A stretch of 64,000 nucleotides of DNA, taken from contig CM024172.1 in assembly GCA_013433145.1 (NCBI GenBank), forward strand, positions 1,672,501-1,736,500. The letters are read 5' to 3'. Shown in pieces: positions 12,401 to 25,514 of the stretch (position 1 is its first letter; the number at the start of each line of letters is the position of its first letter). Made by a program: the position numbers and the translations under genes. Source of the stretch: Ascaris suum (Eukaryota > Nematoda > Chromadorea > Rhabditida > Ascarididae). Below the pieces are notes generated by a model, which was given only the letters and a program-made list of their open reading frames with translations, was not told where the DNA came from and did no database searches.

Positions 12401-14771
12401 TAAGGCAGGAAGAGGGAAGAACTTCGGGACGAGTGGGGAGTGGAAGGTCGGAGAGTTGAAGTGAAGTTTTTGGCGCACATTTGACGTTATCTCTCTCTCT
12501 AACAGAGTGTGATGTGAGAGGGTATGTGGTGAGTACCGTCGTGAGAGTGGTATGCATGTTGGCACTCGTTGACCGAGAGGATGCGATTTGCCTCAAAGTG
12601 CGTCACCGTCCTCCGAAGAGAGTCACTCTCCCATAGATGACGACTCTCTATTGTGATTTTCACATGCTCTATCTTTTCCTGCGCACACCATTTCGTGATA
12701 CGCTCATCTTACCTGACACGTTTACTTTATTTTCTTTCTTTTATTAAAAGTATTTTTTCTTTACTTGTTGAGGATTTTTATGTATTTATGTGGTTTTTTT
12801 TTTATTGTATGATTTCTATACTCATATACGCACGAGGATAAATTGACAATTTATGTGTATTAAAAAGTATTACTTAGTAAGTTTGTTTTGCGATTCTATT
12901 CACTCGTTTCTCGAAGAGTGTGGCGATAAACGTTTAATTGATGTCTAATATATAAAATTCGCATATTTTTTCTTTTTTATTTAATCGATCACAGAGGTCG
13001 CAAATTTATGCTTCCAGGGGAAGGCTGGCACAATAGGCGCTTTTTTTGCAACTGCTAAACTTTTGAGCGCAACGTCAACTTCAGTAAATTTTTTCAACAA
13101 GCGATACCCGATCGCAATTATTGAACACAGTCAACTTACTTTAAAACTTTTCTCTTTTTTAGTACTTCAAAAAAAAGTTTTCACTCGAAGTAAAGTTGGA
13201 ATTCGGAGTTCAACCTTAGAGTTATTTGCATATTTAATAGGTAAATCGTCTATGCGATATTAATAATAAGGATTTATTCAAATATTTTGCACGTAAAGTC
13301 TAATCAATAGTAGTATATCAATACGTGAATATACGTTTATTGAGATGAGTTAGTAACATTAAGAGGGGGATGGAGTTAAGCACATATTTTTATGCATCAT
13401 TTAGTTCATCTCATTCTTAGTTTAGTGTTCGACTTTGTTGCACCCATCTCGAAGAGTTGAAGTGCATCACTCGGAGACTGGTTCGTGAATCATTTCTTCA
13501 ATTCATCTCCACTCTTATTTTCATTCCTCTTCAACTCATACTTTTTGTAATGTTCACTTTATAATATGACATGATTTATCACATCCTCTTCCACTATGCA
13601 ATTATCGATTGATCACTTTTGATCAACAAGATCAACATTTATTTGTTCTATATATAATTGTATGAATTTGCTAGTGAAATATGAAGTGCTATATAAGTGT
13701 TATAGATTCATTATATTTTTATGCTTATCATTATTAATTCTTTTTTTTTTCGTGTTATTAAAAACATATTGTGGAATCGATATAATCGTTTATATACTAT
13801 ACATTTTTTTTAAGTTAATAAAATTACCTAATTAATTACCTATCGAGATCGTTTTTCACTCAAATTTCTAGAACTTTATATCGAGATCAATATTTTCTTA
13901 TTGAAATCTACATTCAACGATATAATCGTTCTCATCTCGGATTCTCTACTGGGGATTCAGCTTATTGTTCATTGTTGTATTTCTCCTCATAAATGTTTTA
14001 GAGAATTTTTGAGTTTTGCGATCATTAGCGATAATTTTTTTGTCGATTTCAAGAATTAAACTCTATTAGCTATCGCTATCGACTCATTTATGCGGAAGTA
14101 ATATGCAATATTATAGAAGATTTTCTACCCCGCTTTCTTTTATAGTGGTAAAATATTCTCTCTCTCTTTTTTTTTTAATCTCAAACCTTTTATCGTATTT
14201 TTTTTAACCGATTATGGGCATTAAACATCGTTATCATTGTGATCCTCTTGTTGCAAAATGTTCTTCCAAATATTAGACTTTTAGCTATCAACTACGATTA
14301 GATTATAAATTATTAAACAATATGAAGTCGCATCTTACAGCTATCGCTTAGGCACCATAAAGATATTTTTGGTAATTGATTGGCACGAAATATCCTCATC
14401 ATCCTCAGATCATCACCTCAAGTGAGAAAATCATTGAATTTTCTCGTAATAATAAAAGGGAGAAGGAGGAGGGGAGGGCGAAGGATTTCACCATTATGAA
14501 AGCAATATAATTCGATGCATATTTATTTTTTTGTTCATTTTCATGCAGTATTGACTAATCAATAGGGGGGTGCAACTTCAACTTTATCAACGCTTTCGAA
14601 GCAAATTTTTTTCTTTCTTCGTTGGTAAAGATCGATTATGCTAATGCTGTTGCCTATTCGATATTAGATTTGAATTTTTCCATTTTCATCTGTCAATAAT
14701 AATTTATTAGGTTAGTTACCTAATTTGCATATGTACTAATTTATATCGGGGGGTTTGCATATATACTACTT

Positions 14772-14871
<100 letters not shown>

Positions 14872-15395
14872 TATTTCCCTTCCTTTCCATCATCTCTTCT
14901 CTCTCATCGTTTCTTTGTTGTTAGTCGATTCTATGGTTTCCATCATAGACATGTGTTTTTCTTCGATCATATTAATTACATTCAGTAATGCATCCAATGA
15001 TGGAGGAAACAAGCGCTTTTCGGTGTTAAAGGAGAGGGGGAATCTGTTAAAGATGTTTTTGAAGTTTTAGTCGAGATTAAGCACTTATCATTTCCGATAT
15101 TCACTTCACACCTGAAAATATTCAAATTTTTTTAAAATTTGCATTATCTTAGTTAGCTCACTCACTAGCAGATAGATTTATTTATATGCAAATAAAGTTT
15201 TATTCGATAGTAATTCTTTTAGAATAAACCTAAGAAATTCATAGCTATTTCACCACTTCAAATTTACGTCTAAATGATTCACGAATAATGAAATAAAGAA
15301 AAAAAAAATGAGCGGAGAAACGCGGCAGAGAAACTTGCACGATATGTGCTTTTTTTTTTTTTTTTTTTTGCATCGCATTCACCTGTTTAGCCACT

Positions 15396-15443
15396 CTTAT
15401 AAGTCACCTATCGGTATATCACTTATAAGTCACCTATCGGTAT
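15396..15443 (+). repeat. 26-bp period direct repeat, two copies
   Basis: The segment cttataagtcacctatcggt occurs at 15396 and again at 15422, back to back apart from a few bases. Confidence 0.8.
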
Positions 15444-16442
15444 GTGAATGATTGTGAGAAAGTAAAATATACCGAATTGTATTTTTGCCGATCTATTAAA
15501 ATACTCTGTTAAAAAAAAAACCCTCATTGATTTTGTCACTCGGCTAATATAAAATGTTTGCAAATTTATTTTTATCTTCAATTATCATAGAGATTGATGG
15601 CTCATAGTATGAAAGATGTATAGGAAGATACTCTTTGATACACATCAGAACCTTCAGATTTTACAGCCATAACTTGGATTCGTCTCCGATTGAAACAACC
15701 CGGCAGACAGACAGACAAACGCGGACACATGCAGACATATGCACAGACATGCCGGATTTTTTTTTTTTTCATAGCAATTTTACGAAAGCACACACATTGA
15801 AAGAAATACGAGGGGATAGCGCCCCTCATTTTTTTTTCTAGTTGAAACGTGAATAATCGTTCATTTATCGTTGAATATATTTGCACAGGTGATGTGTTTA
15901 AAGCGTTATCAGTTCATGTATAACAGCGATATATTCGTCCACTGTTGTTGCGTATTGATTGATGCCGATATTGAGCACAGCTTGTGTTCACATTTCTGCA
16001 TTATTTGTTGTGTTCACTAAAAGCCCACTATGGAATGTTTATTCGTGCAATTTTTAAATATCTTTATTATTTTTATTTTTTATTATTTTTATCGATTTAT
16101 CGATTAATTCTATGATCTATTGTTGCTATTATATGCAAGCGCGACCGTTGAATATTATTTTCGTCGGAAATTCGCGATATTTTCGTGTTACTATAGATTT
16201 AGATTGAGAGAATAGCGCCTCAATATGTGTCTATATTTGCATGAACTATCAATACAACTATGTGAATTTGGGTTAAATGAAATGTTTTCGTGAATGCATC
16301 TCGCGATATTTATGATGAATTATGACGTCTCAATTGTTATTTTTTGAAGAGATGATGCGGAAATTATTTCTTTTTTTTTTTAAGCTCCACATAAAAAAAT
16401 ACGAAGATTGAGTTGAAAGTAGCGCCAAATATAATATACACG

Positions 16443-19400
16443 ATGACTATGGTCGCTACGACACCAGTGCCGCTACCATCCTCAGTGGGATGCGCATCTT
16501 GTAGACAATTGCACGCTGATATTAAGGTTTATTTTTATTTTTATTGTTTTTTTTTTGCATTGGTTCCACAAATATATTAGATTTATTATTTTATAGAATT
16601 GTATTTCATAGGTAATAAAGCAATAAATGAATTTAAATACTTGAATTTAATTCTTCGAATAATTTAAATATATGGGGGGGGGGGATTTAAATTCATCATT
16701 AATAGTTCATAAACTTTATATGTTTGTTCGAAGTTGAAGGATATAGTGAGGTGTTTTAGTGATGATTACTTCTATAACAAAATTGTCCTTCTTTCTTTCC
16801 AGGTGCAATTAAGTTCACATTTCAGGTTGATAATCAAATTTATAAAATTTAAGAGTTATTCTTTTACACGCGTTTCATATCCGGAAAAATTTCCTGAAGG
16901 GGGGCTTATTTTTGTATACCATCGACTATTATACGTAGGGTATGGTTAGGTATAAGGAGGGTTCTACGTCGTGCATTTCACAAATGTAGTTTATTTTGTA
17001 TTTATACAGATGATCTTTGCACTCATAGGGAGGAGAAGGGAAGGGGGTCAAAAAAAGAATCTAGTCCGTTTGTTGCAGTATTCTTTCGCCACAATGTGGA
17101 TAAAGACCGATCGATAATGCGCATATTTACATTCTTCTCATTATAGTACGTCGTGAAAATATATGAATGAAAGAATTTAAGAAATTCAAAATTCATTAAT
17201 GCTTTATGAACTGTTCGTTTATAGTCGTAGCAATGAGGAGCGCCGTGCAAGTGGCACAATGTGTTGTGCGATATCGTCATCAAAAACCTGCACAAACAAT
17301 ATGAGTGCCATTCATCGGACAACATTGACTCGTCTTTTAAGTAGATCCATCTCTACACTCGATTAAAATGCAATCTCTGGAATAGTACTTATAAAAGAGA
17401 GACAGAAAGAGAGAGGAGGGAGAGAGAGAGAGGGAGGAAGAAAGAAAGAAAGCGGGTCCCATCGATATTGATACTCACTAGACGTTTGTTCGAACAAGAG
17501 TTTTCCTTAGTAAACAATTTATGCTTTTGAGAGGAATAGAGAAAATTGTCTGATAGAGAAAAGAGCATTTTCTGTGGTTTTTTTTGAATAAAAGTTGATT
17601 GAAATATCGCTTGATTTTGCAAGTTTCCAATCTGTTGACCGATAATGCGACTTTATAAAACCCTTCTTCCTCCTTTTTTTTTCCCTCGCTCTTCTCAATT
17701 CACTATCGCAGAAGATCAAAATATACTTATAGATTAAGTTCAGCGTTATAGCGTCGACATTAGCATATATTGATATGTTAGATACTTATGCATTAATGAA
17801 ATGATTATAGGTAAGCGTGGCACAAATTACTGATAAGCTTGATAAGCTATTTCTGCGTGTTGAATCATTGTTGGCTCAGCGCCAACTTGAAAAAGGTATC
17901 GATACAGCAACGAGTGCACCACCTGACGATAGGCTTACACCAATTGGTTTATTCGCACTCAAAGAGGAGGTAATATTTTTGATTTTATTATTGTTATTTG
18001 CATTGTAATATTACACTCAAAAAAAAAAAAACATTTTATTCATTAAAATTGATTGCTAAGTATGATTTAGTATTGATTAGGAAGCATATATCAAACGCAT
18101 TAAATAGAAAGTATAATGTGCTTCTTTTTTTATAAACGTGATAGCTTTGTTTGGCGAGGAGCGCTTCGTTGTTTAGAGGTAATTCCGATATGGAAGATAT
18201 ATTCCGAGTTATATTTGAATTATTTTATTATCGTTTCATTGAATTTTATGAAATCTTTTAAAATAAACATATTTTCCTCTCAATTTCAGATATAGCTCGA
18301 AATGATGAAGTTTTTTTTTTATAGCGAGGTACCGAAGTGAGAAATTCTTTTTGAGGGAATATTTTGTGGATGTATTTCATTCGGAGAAAATTTCTTAGAT
18401 ATCATTTTGTTAGAGAAATCATAAAGAGAGTTGATCAAGTTTGACAATCAGAAATCATTTTATTTGAATCAATTCAATCTTCTGGTTAATTCCATTTAAT
18501 TTCTAGATGTCTGCCCAAGTTATTTTTTTTTTAATGAATAGCAATCGGTCTTGTTTCTTTACGCAAAGGACGGGTAGTTTGACTTGTAAGGATACACATA
18601 GGGTACTGGAGGAAAGAGGATTCAGGATCGTTGATATTGTTTAGCAGAGCTTCGAGAGATGGGAAGGGAAGAGGCTTTAATCATCGCTTAAAGGTGATAT
18701 GATCATAAGCGTTTAAAAGACAGGTATACTGCGACTTTTTTTTCTTAGAGAACCTGATCACCTCACTTATCGTCGTTTTAGATTGACGAACATAATGTTC
18801 ATTTCGTCATCAACACTGCCTGTATCGTTTAGGATAAAAAATAGTGCCGAATTCCCGTTCAATGTTTGGCAAGTAGAGTAATTTCGATTTTGAGGTCTCG
18901 GATAGTATCGGTGATGAAAAAGAGGTTCCATCACCATCGTCCCGCGATCAAGGAGACGGGGATGTATGCGCGCAAAGTGCCGCAAGGGTATCTATGCAAA
19001 ATGCGGAAAGGTTAGTGCATTTTTATGCGTTTATAGCCAGCACTTGGAACTTTCGACCTTTCGATCGAGTTCCGGCTGGTTCTTATGCTTAAAGATAACA
19101 TTGAGCACGTTTGCGTTGTTATGAAAGCTTTAGAATGAAATATGCGACGATATTATTGTGCCAATGAGTGAGATGAAGCAGTTGATTTGATTTACAAGCT
19201 GCTAATTTGTAATATTGCTGGATATTTTTGCATATAGAATTAAGGTCTAGAATTGGTTTGTTGAGTCTATTGTGTTTGGGTGGAAGGAAGGAGAGGGAGA
19301 GAGGGTATGGATTGCTTCCGTTGAAGTATTCGTTGCATGGCACGTGTTCGTTCATTAGTTTTATAGATCACACGCAGCACATGTCTAATGATCGAATGAA

Positions 19401-22400
19401 TGTCAGCGTTGATTTTATTGATAACGGTGAGAGGCGTTCAGTCGGTATGTCGCCTTTGCGCACTACCGCTTTTCGTTGACGCGTTATCGATGGTACATTG
19501 CCATTAAAAACTCGCGATAGGCATTGATTTTGTGAACAGTCTTATCGCAACTCTGAGGTATTCAATATTTCATAGTGGAGAGAATCGTATTTTCCAATAA
19601 TTTTGAGTGTTATAGATGAAGTATAAAATTACGGACGATGCAGAATATCACTTCCTTAAATACTATGATACTTCCGAGAATGAATTGTCAGTCCTGTTTG
19701 AATTTAATCAGGAACACTGGAAAATTCAATTCCAGGCAAGGGGTTTTTTTAAGGGGTCTCTATATGTGTAAAGCCGAATCCAGCGGAATGCATAGTTTTG
19801 TCATATTAGGCTCAATAACAACAAAAGTGGTGCCTGATTGAATTGTCTTTTTCTTTATTGATCATGTTTTTTAGGAATCGGTCCTTCCTGATATGCAGTC
19901 GTGTAGGTTACTCTGCCGAAGATCTTTTCTATTGATAGCGGAAGGAGAGGATCGAGACTCGTTTGTTTTACTGCCAGTTAGGTGGGGATTCCGTGAAATT
20001 TTTGAGTATGGTCACTTGAAGAACTTGGTTATCGATAGCATATCCAGTTGGGATGTTTTCGTTTATGAAAGCGGAAATAAGCTTGCTTTGTTTTTGAGGT
20101 GCGCCTTCTTGCAGTGATACACCATCGACAGATGGAAGTAGTCAGACGTTGAGTGGCAGTCGAAAACGGAAGCCAAATCGTGAAACAATTCATAAGGTCG
20201 AAAGGGTTCGTCTGTTTTTCCTATTATTGTTTCGTCTATCAAAATAGCGTTCTACGATTCGCATACATGAATTACTTGAAACAACATGATTTCGCCACCT
20301 GAGGTCAAGTCTGGCCTAACCTCAGGCAACGATTTATTCAGTTCTGAGGAGAAAACAATCGAATAGGAGTTGTTGTGGTGCAATATCAGTATTTTTTTAT
20401 AGAATTGCGGCGCAGAATGACTGTCCTCGGAGATTTTGAGTTGGTTTCGTTTAAAAAAGGGCAAGGTTTTCGGCGAGTATGTGATTGTTAGAAATGGAAT
20501 TAGCATTTAATTTCGCATTTTATCCATCGGATCAGCGGGTATATCGAATTCAAAAATAATAAATTAAATTAGACACCTTTGCTAAATCTTAATTGCAATT
20601 AAATTTTTTGTTCTTCATCTATAGAAAGATGAATCGTTAAAGAAAAAGGTATTTGTTGATGATCGGCATATGACTGTCATCACCTATTCTTCTGTCTTCA
20701 TTTCTGACGCTATAGACATCCTAAGAAAGCAATACTTTTTGATATGAGTTTGCAATAAGCACCAATTTATAACGCTATCAGCATTTTTTGTAATATTTTC
20801 TTCACCGTTTATTTCCTTTATTAGACGTCGAGGTGATTCGTCGGTCTCAGCCTCGATCTACGTTCAACAGCTGCTTGAAATTTTAACACATATTTTTAGC
20901 AATATGGGTTGCTTGTTGGTGAAGTTTACTAATCAAAAATGACGATGCGTATTATTTTATTTGTTCGAAACTGCGAGCGTCACTGATTTTTTTAAATACG
21001 TAAATCTCTGCCTTTTCCTCTAATACTTTCATCTACTAGGAATGTATCTGTGCCGTAAAACATTTCCATACCTTTCATTTTGAAAGCGAGGAAATCGACC
21101 TTGTATCAGTGGTGAATTTTCCGATCTGAAGGTTCTTCCTCATTGTACCTTTCATTGATGTGAAGTTTGTCTCAACCCGTGCTGTCCCACGGTACAAGTG
21201 GAAGGAAGGTTGTGCATAGTGCAGACGGGTGGAGCGATTATCACTATAGATGTGAGGAGTGAGAAAGAAAGAGGAGCTGAAAAATGAATTACGATGATTG
21301 ATGAGGGCTACGGTTAACACATATTTGAACACAATTGTTAGTTGAGAGAGAGAGAGGGAGAGGGAAAAAAGAGAGGGAAAGAGAAGAAAGAGAGAGAGGT
21401 GTTCTTCGGAGGGGAGAAAGGGGAGTGATTCGTCTTAAAGCGATACGGAACTCGACGACATCGATTCGCGAGCATAATTAGCGGTGCGCAACGCATGTGA
21501 TCGTTGCGCATATAAATGCATCCAGACTACACTCCCTCATACTCTTGCTCTTTTCTTTATCTCTCCTTATCAGTGCACTCTTTTTCTCTCATCATCTCTC
21601 ACAATAGCATTAACTATCGTTCTAGTTTTTATGTCTGTTTGAATGTATTTATTGTGTTCTCATCGCTTATTGTATGTCTATTTGTCTATTTCGTCTAGAC
21701 CAATAGACAATGGAAAAGGGACGCAAAATATGGATTGATTCGATGGGTTGAATGTTTGTTTAAGCAGTGGGCACAGAAGCGACGAGGGAGTGTGCCGATA
21801 TATGGGTGCGCAAAACGCGAACCCACACCGCCCACGTATCGCGGTGGTCATTGCTGTGCCCTTCCTTAGTGATTGTGTCAATGAGGGACCGTCACTCATA
21901 TCGCATCTATGCGAGCAAATTTCCAAATATATTTCATCACCAATATTCACTTTCAAGGAGATAATTCACAGTGCATAGTAATTACATATAGCTGTAATGT
22001 TGTAAGATTTTAACTAGTAGTAATGCTGCAAATATCTTGCAGTAAATCGAGTTTTGAAGTAATATTGAAAGTGGAACGAATAGAATAGGCATAGATTAAC
22101 TCATATACCGCATAGAGGGGTAATTGATATCAAAGGAAAGATCAATATAATCGTTGCCTACTACTTGTCATCGGTATTGTCCTATTGGGAATTTTTTCAT
22201 GTTTTATACCATTGAAGTGAGGTATTTTACAATTTTGAAATGAAGTACCAAGGGGGGGGGGAAATAGGTTTGAGATTAAGCGGTTTGTAAGCAGTTGCTA
22301 TGAGTAATATGGCTCGTATACGAATGTTTATACGTTTTGGCTCCTCTTTTTTTTTTTTTTTTTGAATTAGGCTTTAAGAAATTGTCATTGTGGAACTAGT

Positions 22401-24228
22401 TTAAGTCTATCTACAAACGAGATAATTTCATTTGCTAGTCGTTGATGAAGTCGAGATAAATTTTGGATTATTTAATAGATATAAAGCAATATGCTTAAAG
22501 CATATTCTTTCTATCGTACGCATTCTTATATATACTTTATTAGCTGTTATACTGTGTAATTGTTTTAATATGATAAAATTAGGTTCAAATTTACAACGGC
22601 ATATAAAGGTTGAAAATAGCTAAATGCCTTTCTATTGCTTGGGTGAATTTTTATAGGATGCAGATAGAATCCGTATATTTCGATGGCTAATGCCTGCCTC
22701 TATTCGTATTGACTCGGCCGATCATGTCACAACGTTTTTGCGACTCCATGTTGACTCCAAACATGTTACAATCATAGGCTTGAGGTAGACTTAATTAAGA
22801 CTGAGATACGAATCACTGCATGTAGAGTAATGTCGTTGGCAAATGATTGTGATGTCTTATGTCTCAAAGCAGGTTCTTTTATGTGATGCATTTGAGCGTT
22901 TGCATAATGGAGATGCAAAAAGGCAGTGAATGGTGTTTAGATTTTCATTAAAGCATAAACACTTCAGACTATCGATTAGAGTGTTTGTGTTTGGTTGAGG
23001 TAATGCTAATCTATGTGGAGTTCAGTTTTGTACTTTTGAAGGAATGTACGTCGGTGGTGACAACTAGTTCATGTCAGCAACTACAAGACACTGCTGAATC
23101 AACGACCGTAGCCAATACGGAGCCTCTGCCGTATTCTTCGTCGATCTTTGACTCACTCACATTGGCGGCCAATTTGATGGCAAATGGAGGTACGAATGCT
23201 AATCAACAGAATCTATTTTCGATGTTATACAATCAACAAACACACACCTGTTCACGTGCCTCTACCACACCACCAGCCACAGAGGACAACAATAATGAAC
23301 CTGTCGAGGTAATTGTTGTATGCACATTTCCGTTTACGATATTTTTATTATGTTGGAATATTGAAGACGCATTGAAATGCATTAGTATCGTTGTTTACTC
23401 GAAGAGTTCTGAGGTGTTTTTGGTGCTCTGTATGATAAGAGAATGGATCGTTGTGTTGTATGTTACCCGGCTGTCAGTATTACTCGGCTGTAAATAAAAG
23501 TCTTGGCTATGAATTTCATTTCGAATAGGGCTTATTTAAAGTAATACACCTTTCTATAGATCATCTCTGACGTTCGAATTTCGTAATTCTTCATACCCTT
23601 AGCATTGTCGAATATTTTGCGTTATTTTTGAGGCGTTTATTTTATTGTGCAATATAATTGTTTGAAATTGTTTGTAGTTATACATAAAGGTAAATAATTG
23701 TAAGCATTTCAATTGTTTAGGAACAGTTATATATTTGTCTAAGTGGATCGCTTTTAATAGTTATATTGGTAAAGCTTATTTTTACGACAAAACAAAGGAG
23801 GTCGCGCATTAAAAGAATGGCTAAAATCATTTTACATTCATTTTGCATTTGCATAAAAATTCATTAAATTTCAATCGATCTCCTTTCCTTGAAAAGTGTT
23901 CCCACTTACATTATTCCACTTATTTGAATTGTTTTATCGTTTTACCATAGGGGAAGCGATTGTACAGCTTATATGATATTCGTATAAAAGTGGGTAATTT
24001 CGAAATGAATTTTACAAAAGAGTTGCATGAATTTTGCTACTTGATGAGTTTTCGCACATTCGGTTATTTGAAGTTATTATATATCTTCCAGCATGTTAAT
24101 GTAGGCGATAAAATTTGCATAATTTCATTGCTTTCAGCGGCAGCCATTCTACGATATGATCGATGAGACGGTGACAAACCGAACGGTATTTAATTTTTAT
24201 TTATTTTTGATAATGTTTACTGTTGAGG

Positions 24229-24299
<71 letters not shown>

Positions 24300-25514
24300 C
24301 AATATGAAAATATGAAAAGCATCACTTTGGTGGTGATTACGATCGATATCAATTTGCAATGATGGAATATTGTTGAAATATGCTAGTATTTGGCAACGGG
24401 ATCATCATCTCTCATATCGATCAAAATTCATAGGGATATTCGGGGAGGTTATGTGGCAAAATTGAGCGATTTTGGTGAAAATTTGACCGAATCCGGAATT
24501 TTAATGAGGTGGGTAATTCTGTAGTCGTTTGAAATGTGAGTTAGACTGCTGAATTTCTAATGTCTAGATGAGTGAATGGATATTATTATTGCTATTGGTC
24601 AGTATTGGTCAGTGTATAGATATTGGTCAGTGGTATATTAATAGCAATCTAGTTAATAGATACTCAAATAATGTCCACCATCTTAACATAGGTAAAGCTA
24701 GTATGTAGTGATGTAGAATGTGGTATAGATTGCAACCTCGTTGGGAGTAACTTTTCAGGAAGGGGAAGAAAGTGGCGGAGGAGGAGCTTCGATGTCACGC
24801 TGTAGCAATTGCATGACGACGAAGACTACAGCGTGGAGGAGAGATCAGTTGGGCAAGCTGGTGTGCAACGCTTGTGGACTCTATTACCGCCTTCACAGGG
24901 TTCGTATCTTTGCGCCATTTTTTAATCTCAACTGATGTCGACGGTTAAGGTGGCAGCCGAGAAAAGGGATTGAAGGGATTTATCGTTCTGAAATTACAGG
25001 TTGCCCATCAAATTTTTTTTGGCTGTCGCTTATGAATTGTTTTTTTCTGTATACTGTTGGTTGATCATTAACTCATCTGTTAAGCCCACTGAATTGCTTA
25101 AAGATACTATTTTAATGCAGATGAGACTCCATTTTCCTGGTAACATTCTGGACTTTTTCATCTTCCTTTCCAGGCCTAACTCCTGACTCCGTATGGAATG
25201 ATCCTAGATTCGATTATGAAAGAGCGGAGAGGAAGAAGGGAACTGATTATTAATAAGTTATAAGTAAAGGTGAGTACTGCTGAGGCGATTAGATGACTAT
25301 GGCATTGCAGACGAATCGACCGGTGCATATGCGAAAGGATATCATTCAACAGCGGTTCCGACGTCGTATAAAGGATGAGGACACAACCACTTCAAGCCCT
25401 CATTCGATGTTGTCCTCGTTGATCTCTTTTTCGCCTTCTGCAGCGGCTGCCACATTCGCTCTCTTCGATCATCAAAATGCACTTCATGCATATAACCAAA
25501 CTGCACCACTCTAG
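16443..25514 (+). CDS. Single-finger GATA transcription factor, EGL-18/ELT-6 type
   Basis: Nuclear GATA-binding regulator; the nearest named relatives are C. elegans EGL-18 and ELT-6, which specify seam and vulval epidermis. Exons as I read them: 16443-16526, 17811-17969, 19875-19906, 20115-20196, 20625-20648, 23078-23308, 24138-24185, 24759-24899 and 25311-25514, totalling 334 codons plus stop. All phases match. The finger is a C4 zinc finger, C-x2-C-x17-C-x2-C, at residues 235-259 (CSNC...TTAWRRD...[12 protein letters not shown]). It runs across an intron into the basic arm [19 protein letters not shown]. The N-terminus carries a small CASC motif and a predicted amphipathic helix ([18 protein letters not shown]). 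The middle is Ser/Thr/Asn-rich, and RKRKP is a likely nuclear signal. Exon 4 could instead end at 20205, adding VER, using an AGG|GTTCGT donor like the one at the finger exon. The 24-base exon at 20625 and the start ATG are the least certain parts. ELT-1 has two fingers, and only one is seen here. Confidence 0.82.
24231..24296. repeat. (TA)n microsatellite inside a GATA-gene intron
   Basis: 66 bp of pure AT/TA in the intron between the exons ending at 24185 and starting at 24759. Confidence 0.95.

Noticed and set aside
21748..21978. Open frame with hydrophobic stretch ([18 protein letters not shown]) on plus
   Set aside because: It lies within the GATA-gene intron, has no family similarity and no matching splice sites.
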